This document shows positions 24,671 to 36,298 of a stretch of DNA of 64,000 bases, one piece after another. Location: contig JAQGBZ010000158.1 in the NCBI GenBank assembly GCA_034687125.1, forward strand, positions 1-64,000. Direction: 5' to 3'. The DNA comes from Neelides folsomi (taxonomy: Eukaryota > Arthropoda > Collembola > Neelipleona > Neelidae). The notes beneath the pieces are model-generated. The model saw nothing but the letters and a program-made list of their open reading frames with translations. It made no database searches and was not told the DNA's origin. Each line of letters starts with the position of its first letter. Positions within the stretch are counted from its first letter, which is position 1. The translations under genes were made by a program, and so were the position numbers.

Positions 24671-27235
24671 TGGAATATCTATGCTTATTTAATTAACAAT
24701 TAGCTAATCACTTTGCTAAATGCTTTAGTTTAATGGGAATTGTATTAATATGTGCGAGGAGGGTGTTTTGTGGAGTTCCTCCTCGTTTGACCTCTTGGAT
24801 GTAAATGTGAGTAAAAGAGTGTTGGGCGAACGAAAATACGACGTCGTTGGAGTGGGGAAGGGACAATGGCACACTTTCACCTCATCTTTAAATATTCAAT
24901 TACCTATCTAACATCTTAACGACCAAATCCATTTACAAATGTTAATATTGATGGACACAAGACAAGAAAATCAAAATGCAACTCTAAGCTAAGCAATATA
25001 TTAAATCTTAAATACACACACAAACACAATGGACACTATTGTATTTAAAAAAATTAATGTTTGAATCTCATACATAAAATGTAAAATCTATTTGGGTACA
25101 CCTATGTATGGTACATGTATGGTGTACTTATGTATGTACAGTATGTGTTTAAATGCAAGGTCTCATTGTGAGATCTTAATTTATAATAAATTTGTCTTTG
25201 AAATTACAAGCTGAATAAACCAACTTTTGTATTTAATATCTTTCACTTCCATTTCATCATTTGCTAATTCTAACTTGGAATTCATTTCCTTTTTCATTAT
25301 TAAGTTTAATATTAAACCATTATACATACACAGATATATTTATTGTTCAATTGTTTTAATAAATATATCGTATTATATCAATATTATTTATTAATTATAA
25401 CGTATTTTCTTAATATGCTTTTAATTGTATTCATTTATAAGGAGTAAGAATTAATTACGTGAATGTTAATACATTGTTCTTTATAATTAATTTTTGAATA
25501 ATTCATTAAGGCTTCTGATAAATAAATAAATACCAAATTGGTAATATGAGGTAAATGTATGAAGTGAATGTAATTAAAATGTTTTTTCATGATTAGTGAA
25601 TCATTATTATTTGTAAGGTTAATTGTATGTATGGTTAACTGGAGCAAGGGATTAGGTTTGATTGTTCAGGGAATCTTGTGGTGGTTAATGGGAAGGATTA
25701 AAAAGGAAGGAAGGTCTGGAAGGTTTCTGTTTCAACTCCAAATGTCATTGCCATCACTCCACACCCAACAGGTGGAATTCAACAAAAACACAAAAAATTT
25801 ATTATTACATTTTTAATTCCTCTCTATTTGAGATTCTTAATGATGTTGCTCTTGCTGCTATGTTACCATACAAAATCCATACCTTTAGTTCAAGTTAAAA
25901 ATACAAGTAAAAATTAAAATTACAGAATAGTTGTTGTAATAACTATTCTTTATAAAATTAATATTAAAATTGAACATATCTTGATTGTGGTTCGGAATTA
26001 AAAATAATTGTTTTAATTTCGGGTCATTTGGTGTTATAATCTACGCAGAGGACGCATTGAGATAAATCCAAAGGGAGGTGAACTCTTGCAATTACATCAA
26101 TGAGGTATGTAAAAGGGTTGAATGTATCGAGTGAAGAGAATTGAAGAGATGCATCCCCTGCAACTCCCCATCTAAAGACGGAGAAGAAAAAAGAAGAATT
26201 TCTGCGAACCTTTCGGAGCGAAAAGATGGAAATCGAAAGTGAACAAGTTTCTTCAGTATTACACACACCACTCCCCCAGAACCAAAGGAATCTCAAACTT
26301 ATTCAAAAATTCAAAAGATCCAGAAGGAGAAATGAACAAATGAAGATATGATAATAAACGATCTTCTCGATTAATTAATTTTTATGTTAATTACTAAATT
26401 AATTAATCTAACAACTTCCTTCATTCCTTCATTTCTCATTTCCCTTTTCGCTTAAGACTTGTCTTAACACACTTTTAATAGGAATAGGAAAAGCATGGAA
26501 AACATTAAATGAATATTATTTTTTATGCTAGTTGTAAATTTTTAATTTATTTAGTAATAAAATGCATTTATCTGTCATGGCAACCAGAATATTTATTAAA
26601 TTGATTATACAAATTTTTCATTGGCGCGTTATTCAAAATAATTAACGATTCAATTCAATTTATGACTGTGTTTGATTACTGATTATTGATTACTTGTATG
26701 GTTTTAACCATTAGTTAATAAATTAATAAAATGAATGAATGTGAATGGTTTTGAATGAATTTTGAATGTTAAGGGAATTTGTTATAATTGATTATTGTAT
26801 TTGTCAGACATTTGGCTTGGAGTGGTTTGAGGTAAAAGGTTGAAGGATTTGGGTAGAATTTCTCCACGTAGGTTTTAAAGGTGAGTTGGTCTGGAGAGGC
26901 TAATGGACTCTCCGGGGGCAATTAGCAGCTCCATGGGACAAGACCTGTTTTGAACATCTAAAAAGCAGATCCCGATCGCCTTGATCTCACCAAAGGTCAA
27001 CGGCCACTCCGGTCGACGGCTCCATCAAGGACTCCCAAGGGCACCCGCCGAACCGCCAACTTACTAAACGACCCTCCGGGACTTGAACCAAACTCCGGGA
27101 CTTTTCCCCGGTTGGATTTGGTCAAGATCGTGTTAAGTCCGGGAGCGGAGGAGCGGAGGAAAAAAGAGTGGTCGGGGTGAGTTTGAGTGTCAGTCTCTCG
27201 TTGAACGCCGCTCCGCCCGGCCGCATCCAGAGAAG
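24671..27235. other. Spacer between divergent GH20 genes
   Basis: About 2.6 kb, mostly AT-rich. A GC-rich tract from about 26880 to the ATG at 27236 is the promoter and 5' UTR of the plus-strand GH20 gene. The block near 24780-24880 should be the upstream flank of the minus-strand copy. A 41-codon frame at 26226-26351 (+) is open but not recognisable. Confidence 0.5.
27190..27195 (+). promoter_or_regulatory. Candidate initiator (Inr) of the GH20 copy 2 gene
   Basis: TCAGTC matches the arthropod initiator consensus TCAGT/TCAKTY and lies 44 bases before the ATG at 27236 in a GC-rich tract. I see no TATA box 25-35 bases upstream and no clear DPE. This is inference from motif and position only. 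Confidence 0.35.
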
Positions 27236-30200
27236 ATGAACAAAACGGAGCTGCTTTTACTCGTCGCGGCGACCGCCGCCTTCGCCCTCGTATACCTTCC
27301 CACACCTTCGACATCACAATCTTATTTCAGGTAGTTAACAATTTACAAAATCAAATTTTAATTATTTTAATTATAATTAATTATAATTTATTATAAAAAC
27401 CGTCCATTTTCACTCAACGCTTACTCATGAGAAATTTTAATAATTTAGTTAATTAATTCAAATTATGTTAATATTTAAAGTTAAAAGAATATTCCTAATC
27501 TTTGAAAAATTCAAAAATGGTCTGTTATAATAGAAAATGTTTTGTGTGTAGTTTCTTTGTTCGAAAACGTTACTTTATGGCGTCTTTTAATTTTACAGAT
27601 TATTGCAAGAACAATCATTAATATTTAATCATTAATTATATTATCATTAATATTTAATCATCATTGATATCATCATTTATATAAATCATTTTTATATTAT
27701 TTTGTTTCCATGGAGGTTGAGTGATAAAAGTTGCGATGATGAATTTGAGTTATTAGTTGTCATGAAAACGTTGAACTTTGAGAATTTGCATAATTACAGA
27801 GTGAGTGAGTTATTAAATGCTTTATTTTGACTTTATTCCAGAATGCCTTCCCCTTGGACGTACGTGTGCAAGAATGGAACGTGTGCGAAGAAGTTGCGGA
27901 GCGATTCGACAGTCATCCAAAGCTTGGACACCTGCCGACTCCGCTGCGGAAGATTCAGAGCCATTTGGCCAAGGCCCACAGGTCAACAATCCCACACTCA
28001 CCGACCTTCATACAAATTCCCACCCCATTGACTCACAACAAACCATACAAACAATTACTAAACTCGCAAATTCTTAAATTTCAATCTTTAATTAAGATTT
28101 TTAATTTTTCAATGCCATTAGCAACAAATTAACAATTCGAAAATTGTAACTTTAACATTTGTTACAAAACTTTACATGTAGTATACTTGTAAATGTAAAG
28201 ATGTTTGTTATGAGATGGTTGTTATACAAGATGGAGAAAACAAGTTTGTAAATTGAGGAGATATGCAAATTCCATCCAGACAACCAACATTCAATTCTTA
28301 CATATTCCAACAATGTGAATAAGAGTGCAATGTGCGAGAATCTTTTTTTTAACTGACAATGAGTGAAGAACGGAATTTTAAATTTCCCTCTCTTTGCCTC
28401 AATTGCTAATGATACAATTCCTACCTAACTCTTTTTCACTTTAACTTTACTTCATTTTATGCAAATCTGAACAATGTGCATAATTAGCATAAAATATATT
28501 TCAATGCTAAATGTTAAAAACTCATAATTTACACTTGACAGTTCTTTGACATTGACACAATGAATAATGAACCTAAATGCTTAGTTGGTAGTAATGTAGT
28601 TAGTTGGTGTAGTTAGTTGTCATGGAAACAGCAAGTGATTTAAGCTTAGGGACTTTCGGATAATGAGATTAATTTTTTTCTAATTTTTTCGTTTCCAGGA
28701 GACGTTGAACTCAGTCGAGTGGTCGTTCCCTTCAAACCACAAAACTTGCGAATTCTCCCCGTGACGGCTCCAACTGACAGAATCCGCGAACTTTTGAATC
28801 GCGTCATTGTCGACTTCCAGTCCAACATTCTCAAGATGCATCCGAACTACGTGGAGGGATCGCCCAACCCATTCGACAAACAATACGACAACGTGATTGA
28901 GGGAACAATTGTCCAAGTCCAAGTTGTCGTTGACGACCCCGAAGAACGTTTGACCCTCGAGACCTCCGAAGGCTATCGGATTGACATCGAAACTGCCGGG
29001 AACGTCGTGACGGCCGAAGTTCGTGGAGACACATTTTTCGGTGCCCGGCACGGACTTGAAACCCTGAGCCAATTGATTGCTTACGATGAACAACGCGACA
29101 CCGTCCAAGTCATTTCTGCAGGGGCAATCATCGACCGACCGTTGTTTGCATACAGAGGTTTGATGTTGGACACTTCGAGGAATTTTGTGAGTTTGAAGGC
29201 CATGAAGAAATTGGTGGACGGGATGGCTTACAACAAATTGAACACTCTGCATTGGCACATCACGGACTCGCATTCATTCCCGTTCTATTCCCAACGTGTT
29301 CCGCAACTCACTTTGTACGGAGCGTACACACCGGACAAGATTTACTTCCCGGAAGAAATTAAAGACTTTGTGGAATATTCAAGAATTCGCGGGGTTCGCG
29401 TTATTCCTGAATTGGACGCTCCGTCGCATATTTCTTCAGGATGGCAAGGACTTGAAAGAAGCAATGCCGTCCAACCAGGTTAATTAATTTAATTACTAAT
29501 TAATTTAATTATTAATAAATTAATTAAATTTATATTTTAATATAGATGATTAATTGAGGTTATTTAATTAATTTGGCATTTTTGGAATTTTAGGACCAAA
29601 TACAATTCAACCAGCACCAGTGAGCGTTACGAGCGGAGGGCCAATGGCCGTTTGTGTCAATGCTGAGCCATGGAATCAATTCTGTAGTGAACCACCATGT
29701 GGACAACTTAACCCCGTTAATGAACAGACTTATCTTGTACTCGGTAAGTAATTAATTAATTTTTAATTAAAATTTAATAAAATTAAAAATTAAACAAAGA
29801 TTTTGAAATAATGTAATTAAACGAAGATTTTGAAAATTTGAAGTTTTATAATTTATAAAATTGGGATTTAAATAGGAAAATTGTATCGTGACCTTTTGGG
29901 TGTCTTTGACACTGACGCATTCCATATGGGTGGAGATGATGTGAACTTTAATTGCTGGAACTCAAGTAAGGAAATCACTGACTTCCTTGGGGCTCAAAGA
30001 AGAAACAGAACCGAAAGAGAATTCCTTCAACTTTGGGCAACATTCCAAAGAAGGTTAAAACTCGCGAACTTTAAAGCAATTAAAATTTCTATTTAGCGGG
30101 AAATTCAAATTCTAAAGTTTAAATATTAATTATTATTAAATTTAAACATTTCAGAGCTTATGTTGAACTTGTACGAGCTGCCAGAGGAACCGAACTCACT

Positions 30201-30953
30201 CCAATTGTCTGGGCATCAAATCTTCTTGTCCAAGAAAACATTGAAAACATTCTTGACCCAGAGAGGTAAAATTTGTGCCATTTAAATTATTAAATTAAAA
30301 TTAAAATATTTATTGGAATTATAATTATTTTATAGTTAAAAATTCGATTATAATTTTTTTAAAAATTTCAAGGTACATCGTCCATTTCCGTAACAGCGGA
30401 CGTGACAGGTCATTAGCAGCAATTTTGGACAAGGGTTACAGACTCATCTTTTCAAACAGAGACGCATGGCAATTTGATTGTGGATTTGGAGATTGGGTAA
30501 TTTAAAATTAAATAATTAAATTAAATCAAGATAAAAATGCTTTATAATTTAAAATTGATTAATTTAATGCAAATTGTGAATGTTTAGATGGGAGAAGGTC
30601 GCGGGTCATGTGGAGGTTACAAAACTTGGCAACGTGTTTACGACAACAATCCTCTGCGAGTCATCGCCCAATTGAACACAACTGAGGAAATTGACCTCCA
30701 GCCGGGTCAGGTGATCGGTGGAGAAGCAGCCCTTTGGAGTGAACAAGTTGACGAGATGGGATTGGAAGCGAAGGTTTGGCCGCGTGGAGCTGCCTTGGCC
30801 GAGCGTCTTTGGGCGAATCCGTTCTCAAGTTGGCGAGACGCTGCCGATCGTCTCATCCACCACAGGGAAAGACTCGTCAAGCGAGGAATCAACGCTGATC
30901 GACTTCAACCCGAATGGTGTCTCCAAAACCAAGGACGTTGCTCTGCTAACTAA
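27236..30953 (+). CDS. GH20 beta-N-acetylhexosaminidase, copy 2, with Asp-Asp active-site motif
   Basis: Eight exons are inferred: 27236-27330, 27842-27981, 28699-29478, 29594-29743, 29876-30053, 30155-30265, 30373-30496 and 30588-30953, giving about 647 residues. A signal peptide or anchor (MNKTELLLLVAATAAFALVY) is followed by a Cys-rich segment (YVCKNGTC, DTCRLRCGRF) typical of insect chitooligosaccharidolytic hexosaminidases. The GH20 barrel shows RGLMLDTSRNF, HWHITDSHSFPFYS, GGEAALWSEQVDE and WPRGAALAERLW. The motif usually written HxGGDEV reads HMGGDDVNFNCW (Asp409-Asp410), so the general acid/base Glu is replaced by Asp (GAT GAT). The rest of the frame is intact. Intron positions differ widely from the divergent paralogue, so the duplication is old. 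AATAAA at 30979-30984. Confidence 0.93.
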
Positions 30954-30978
30954 CATTTAAACTCATTCATTTGTTACA

Positions 30979-30984
30979 AATAAA
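30979..30984 (+). terminator. Polyadenylation signal of GH20 copy 2
   Basis: AATAAA lies 26 bases after the TAA stop, the expected place for a short 3' UTR. Confidence 0.5.
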
Positions 30985-31415
30985 CTTCTTTTGAAATCCA
31001 TTAATTATAAATAATCAAATTCGCTTAATCACATTATTCCCTTAAATCATAATTAGAATAATTACGCATTAAAAATCATAATTGCATATTAAAAATCGTA
31101 TTTACATATTAAATGATAATATTACAGATTAAAATCATAATTACTTAAATAACCACCTTAATGAAAAATATATTAAGGCCAATAGTTAGGTTAGGTTTAA
31201 TTGGGATATTTAAGCAAAAGAATTGGGTTTTAATGACAATGAAAAAAACATTTTCGAATTAATAATTTATGGTTTTTAATAATTGAGTGAGTCAAATTTT
31301 AAAAATGCGTCAGTTATTACAAAGTTATGTTCGATATAAAAGTTATTTAATATTACAAATGTGATTGTTTAAGTAAATTATAACATTAATAATGGTACAA
31401 CAATTAAATGGTTTC
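30985..31415. other. Spacer between convergent genes
   Basis: AT-rich 3' flanking sequence shared by the GH20 gene and the minus-strand coiled-coil gene. I see nothing else in it. Confidence 0.5.
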
Positions 31416-32238
31416 TTATTCCGCGGTCATTGTGTTTAAGACGACCTTTTCCACTTTTTGGAATTTTTCCAATGCCTTGATGTTCCCCATTCGAAGATTC
31501 TCCAAGAAATTGTCGACCCTTTTCTTGAGTTTTAAATAATCGTCAACAGCCCGTTTTTCGATTTTAGCCTTTTTTTCTTCAATGTCTGAAAATAATTGAA
31601 CTGTAAGTTTACAATAATTTAGGTTAGGTTAAGTTGACATTAATTGAAACAAATTATTATTCAATAACCTTTAAACCATAATCCAACAAATGCTACGTAA
31701 GAATTTAAAAGTAAGAACTGAGATCATAAATAACGATAATAGGAAAATAGTTAAACCCTTAATTGAACATTTAACTACTCTCGCTAGAAAGTTAGCTCTT
31801 GAGTTCCCGCTTTTAGAACATCATTTAGTTTAACATAAGTTTTAATTGTGATAGATATAAATCAAAGGTAATGTAAATTATGTTCTAAAAAGCGGGAACT
31901 CAAGTGCTAACTTTCCAACGAGGGTATATCACCTTTTGAGACGACTCTCCATTCGGCATCAAAATCCTCAACGATTCTGTAAATGTCCCGATTGATGTAA
32001 TTAATCCCCACATGCAGCTCCATGATCTTTTGGTCCTGGGAAGCAATTAAATATATAACGATAAAACCCCTTAGTGGTAATATATCAATTAAACCCATTT
32101 AATTATCGTTTCAATTGACTTAAATAATATTTCTCTTACAATCCGGGCATAAATGGCTTCATACGCGGCCCTCTCATCCTCCGTCTTCAATCCTATTTTC
32201 CCCTTTCCGGTAGAAACAGAAGGAATGTTTGATCCCAT
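31416..32238 (-). CDS. Small coiled-coil protein, unrecognised
   Basis: Three exons on the minus strand: 32140-32238, 31933-32035 and 31416-31585, giving about 123 residues, with all junctions GT-AG and in frame. The N-terminus (MGSNIPSVSTGKGKIG) is polar. The rest is predicted to be strongly helical and charged, with ELHVGINYINRDIYRIVEDF and then EEKKAKIEKRAVDDYLKLKK and a C-terminal VEKVV. There is no signal peptide, membrane segment or catalytic motif. Size and heptad-like pattern suit a subunit of a coiled-coil complex. I cannot name the family. It sits tail-to-tail with the GH20 gene and in tandem with MED10. Confidence 0.75.
31780..31922. mobile_element. 143-bp inverted-repeat element in an intron
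   Basis: Arms of about 42 bases (31780-31821 and 31880-31922) are near-perfect inverted repeats. Shared blocks include gaaagttag, cttgagttcccgctttt and agaacat. It fills much of intron 2 of the small coiled-coil gene and ends only about 9 bases from that intron's 5' splice site (plus coordinate 31932). A target duplication is not clear. Confidence 0.75.
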
Positions 32239-33113
32239 TGAATCTCAAATACCTTAATTAATTGTGGATCTGAACACAATTAAACGAATTACAAAGATAA
32301 TTGAACAAAAGAGAAGATAATTAATTAAGATTAATCAAATGACTTCAGTTCGGATCAAATGTATCAAAAATGCTATAAGAGCTTTGCGAGTTGCGCAGTA
32401 AAGTCCAATTCTGAGGCATGATAATGCATTGGCTATAAGGTATAGCATCATAGAAATGATAGCGTTATATTAAACCTAACCTAACTGAAAACATTTGCAG
32501 CAGCTTTTCCCTATGTTCTGGATATGGAAATTGGAGGCAAACAGAAACAAAAGATCTAAACGAAAGGATAAATGATGCGAAGTTCCCTATCTTCTTTCAT
32601 GGTTAGGAGATCATGATTTAACTAATTGGTATGTAACTATTTCTCATTATTCCCTACAATTAAACTGTTTCACATAATAAATCACCATTAACTCATTAAA
32701 CTATAATTAAATATTGAATTAAAACGAATTAGTTGAAGTTTAATGGAATTAAAATAAGAATATGACCTCATGGGATTTTCTGGTTTTATTTTCTTTAGTA
32801 AGTTATGAAAAATGGAATCTTAAATTTAGTTTTAAAGGTAATTAATAATTAAGTTATTAAATGAGATTAACTCAATTTTATGAGAAAATATTCTTTTTAT
32901 TTCATTTCGAAAATTCATTGGAAAATTTATACAATAAAATACAATTAACCTTAAAGATACAAAAGGCTGAGAAAATGATTTGAGCTTAACAAATATTTAC
33001 ATCCAATATACAGGTGTAATGAATTACAATATGTAATTAGTTAATTCGAATGATTCACAATAAGATAAAACATAAATTACAATTGATAATATTACAATAG
33101 TTTGGTTATTAAA
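32239..33113. other. Spacer between the small coiled-coil gene and MED10
   Basis: AT-rich, with no gene recognised. A weak dyad (aatgctataag / ctataaggtatagcat) occurs near 32370-32450. Confidence 0.5.
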
Positions 33114-33804
33114 TTAAGACATCGGACGTTCGTCACCGCGAATAGCCCGATATTTAGCCATTTCGGCAGGGAAGATTGAGGTTAATTCTACAAGGAGGTG
33201 AGCACGAAAACGACGATAAGCGTCGATCTTCCCACGAACAGTTTCGTTCTTCGCCATCGCCTTCTCCATACAGTCCTTGGTATAAAGTTGAGGATTACGA
33301 CCAGAGTCAATATAACTAAAAGAGAAAAACAATTTTAATTCAATATTAATAATCCTAAATGGTTATTTACCTAGTTTGAATTTAGTAAAGTTATTGGGAT
33401 TTTGATTGTAATAATTTAAATCTTACTCGAAGACTTCGAGTGGAACATGGACATCGGCCACTTGGGTTTTTAATCTGTCGATTTCTTGTAATCCGCTAAC
33501 GACGGTTTGTCTATAATTAAAAATGAAATAAACATTTAAATAAGATTTCAAAAATGCTCAAGAAAATTAAAACCCTATTAGCAATTTCTAACTATTCTAA
33601 ATATAATCAAATTCTAATCTGCTATAATTTCAAAATTTACACAATTAACTAATTATTAAATGTTTTATAATTTAATAATTACATTTTTTGATTTAAAACG
33701 TTTTGCCCTTGTGGTTGGAAATCCCCAACAATGATTTTAATTTGCCTGATGTTCTCGATAAACATTTCAAGTTGAGTTTCCAAATTCTCAAGAGGAGTTC
33801 CCAT
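33114..33804 (-). CDS. MED10: Mediator complex subunit 10
   Basis: Three exons on the minus strand: 33683-33804, 33427-33510 and 33114-33315, giving 135 residues, the usual MED10 length. MED10 is part of the Mediator middle module, which links activators to RNA polymerase II. Diagnostic segments are LENLETQLEMFIENIRQI, VPLEVFDYIDSGRNPQLYT and the C-terminal KAMAKNETVRGKID, LLVELTSIFPAEMAKYR and AIRGDE. The protein is complete with no disrupted motif. It is transcribed divergently from the penta-EF-hand gene, 407 bases away. Confidence 0.95.
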
Positions 33805-34211
33805 TTTTAATTTAAAGGTCTTTAACTTTGAATTTAACTATAACTCTAGCTCTAACTTATAAACTTTAAAATTACTAAAACTTGTCAATTCCTGTCAAAT
33901 TGATGTTAAAAGTCGAAGAAATGAATTTTATTTTATGATTAGACGAGAGCGAGCTAAAAAGCTATTCCAATAGTAATCCACGTGAAAGATTGAGAGGGAA
34001 GTTTGAAAGGGATACTTGACAATTTGGCATTTGGCGAATTTATCCGCATTGCCCAACTCGTCATTTCCGCTATTAAACAACTTTAACCGCCAGTTAAACT
34101 ATCTTTAACCGCAACTTTGGAAGTGGATTAAGGATAAGGTAGATTAGCTTTATAAGTTTGACCTCACATTTAGTATATAATAGAAATTCATTAAATTTCG
34201 TCTGGGCAGAA
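33805..34211. promoter_or_regulatory. Divergent promoter region of MED10 and the PEF gene
   Basis: The 407 bases between the two ATGs must hold both promoters and 5' UTRs. It includes a slightly GC-richer block near 34000-34110 (ggcgaatttatccgcattgc, ccgccag). No canonical TATA box or initiator stands out. Confidence 0.4.
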
Positions 34212-35225
34212 ATGGGTGATCAAATTCATCAATGGTTTGCGGCCGTCGACGCCGACCGATCGGGAAGAATTTCGGCAGTTGGTAATTTCAATCATTCTTA
34301 ATTAATTTTAATAACTGTTAAATGTTTAATCATCATCATTATATATATAATTGCGACTATTAATGAAATTAATTATATTTTAGAGCTTCAAGCCGCCCTC
34401 ATGTCGAGCAATGGGCGGAAATTTTCTGAAGCCGCTTGTCGACTTATGATCGGTAAATTTAATTAAATAACTTTTATAACCAAATTTCTATACTTAGCTT
34501 TCTTGTCTATTTGGCTTTAATTCCCAATTAGCTTTACAATTTATAAACCCCAAAAGTCCAATATTGTTTTCTTCAATTAATTTAATCGGCAAAATTATTA
34601 TTTATTCATAGGGATGTTTGACCAAGGGACCGGACAAATTGACATGAATGGATTCTCCCATTTATACGTAATTTAATCGCAATTAATCGAATCTAATTTT
34701 CAATAATTATTATTAAATAAATATATAAACCAACTTAACAATAAGTATACCAACTACTTATTATTCTAAACAATTATTTAATTATCATTTTCCTACTCAA
34801 CTTTTAGAATTACGTGAACCAATGGACGAACGCATTTCGTTCTTACGATCGAAACCAATCGGGCTACATCGACTCCAACGAGTTCCTTCAAGCCTTGACC
34901 AGCATGGGTTACAGATTTTCACCACAATTTGTTGACTTTTTGGCTAACAAGTAAACCTTTAACTTTTAACTCTAATATTAACTCTAATATTAATTAATTG
35001 TATCCCATTAAAAATTAATTGCATGAAGATAATTGTAATTAATTAAATTTTGAATGAAGGTTCGGTGAGCGTGGAGCAGGACTTCCACTTGATGGTTTCA
35101 TCATGTCATGCATTTTGGTCAACAAGTTGACTGATGGTTTCCGCAAGAAAGATGTCCAACAACAAGGAGTCATCACGGTCGCTTATGAAGAATTCCTCTC
35201 CATAGTTCTCAACGCCTGGACTTAA
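34212..35225 (+). CDS. Penta-EF-hand calcium-binding protein, peflin group
   Basis: Five exons are inferred: 34212-34281, 34384-34452, 34612-34667, 34808-34950 and 35060-35225, giving about 167 residues. EF1 (WFAAVDADRSGRISAVELQ), EF2 (MFDQGTGQIDMNGFSHLY), EF3 (FRSYDRNQSGYIDSNEFLQA), a degenerate EF4 and EF5 make up the PEF domain. QWxxxFRxYDRxxSG and ALTSMGYRFSPQF are closest to peflin. EF2 has lost parts of the canonical loop and probably binds weakly. Peflin pairs with ALG-2 at ER exit sites in animals. The Gly/Pro-rich N-terminal repeats of vertebrate peflin are absent; the frame starts directly at MGDQIHQWF. An ALG-2/sorcin-like assignment is less likely. AATAAA at 35556-35561. Confidence 0.9.
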
Positions 35226-36224
35226 ACCTTTAATCTTCTTTCCTTTTAATCACGATTAACAATTAAAGGAATTACACAACTTCTTTAAATCTATTCAGTG
35301 GTTAATTATTCATTGCATTAATTTAATTATTTCACATTCACTTCTAAACTATTTACTACTTATGACTTTACAACTACTTATTTATATCAATTATTAACCA
35401 ATTATTAATCTTTGACTTATGACTTCTATTCTAAATTGGTCCAAACTAAAATTCTTCTTCCAAAATTGTTTTTAATCCCCAGAGATGTTTCATTGGACTC
35501 AATGACTTGGCCCCTTTCAATGTCACCCAAATGCACCGAGGATGTTTCAAAATACAATAAACTTTAAATAGGTAACCAATTTCATTTTTATCATTTACCA
35601 TCTTCAGCGTAATATAAGTTCAATTTAACTTCCAATCCTGGATATAAGGTACATATTTATGTATTTAATTTTTATAAAAAATTATTTATTTTAAGAAGTT
35701 AATGCTATTTAATTACTGAATGTAGAAATACGTTTAGTTTTATTCTTATTGAAATGATTCTTCAGGTAGATTATTCTTCCATAGATTTTATTACCTGTAA
35801 TTATAAGATACGTAGAAGCTGATTAACATTAGAAATTACTCAAGCGATCATTTCCCTTCATTTCCTCCATTTGGTAATAAGTTGGTTATGTCATTCCAAT
35901 ATTCCAATTCTCAATCATCTCATTACTGCTCTCATTACTCATCCCTACATTCACTCATTCACTCCTGTCAATATTCTTCCATAATGATGGTTACATAAAC
36001 TGTCCATATATTAACATTAAGTCTCTTCCATCTTTTCATTTCTCTTCCTTTCCACTTGCGAACCAATTAACGTCAGAATTTCATAATAAATTCATAATGA
36101 TCATTTTATGCATCTTCCTAATACCAAATTGGTATAACAGAAGCAAAGTTCTCCGTCCAACTTCCCCTATAATGAACAAAGGACCTCTGAGATTCTTATT
36201 TATAAAATAATGCACCTACCTGTA

Positions 36225-36298
36225 CAGAGTGGGCCATAAATATTTTTCTTTTTTAAATAAACAATTGTATAAAAAAGAAAGATACTTATGGCCCACCC
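36225..36298. mobile_element. 74-bp mariner-type MITE with TA flanks
   Basis: The termini are inverted repeats (tgggccataa with a run of T and C, against its complement) with about 28-base arms closing on a tiny loop. TA dinucleotides flank both ends (36223-36224 and 36299-36300), as for Tc1/mariner insertions. The ends start cagagtgggccataa and, reversed, gggtgggccataag. It has no coding capacity. Confidence 0.75.

Noticed and set aside
26226-26351. 41-codon plus-strand frame with basic C-terminus
   Set aside because: Too short, no acceptor or donor of quality, no recognisable family, and another frame is open over the same bases.
28680-29273. Long minus-strand ORF of 197 codons
   Set aside because: It lies entirely antisense to the large GH20 exon at 28699-29478, which has clear GH20 motifs. 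It is a shadow frame.
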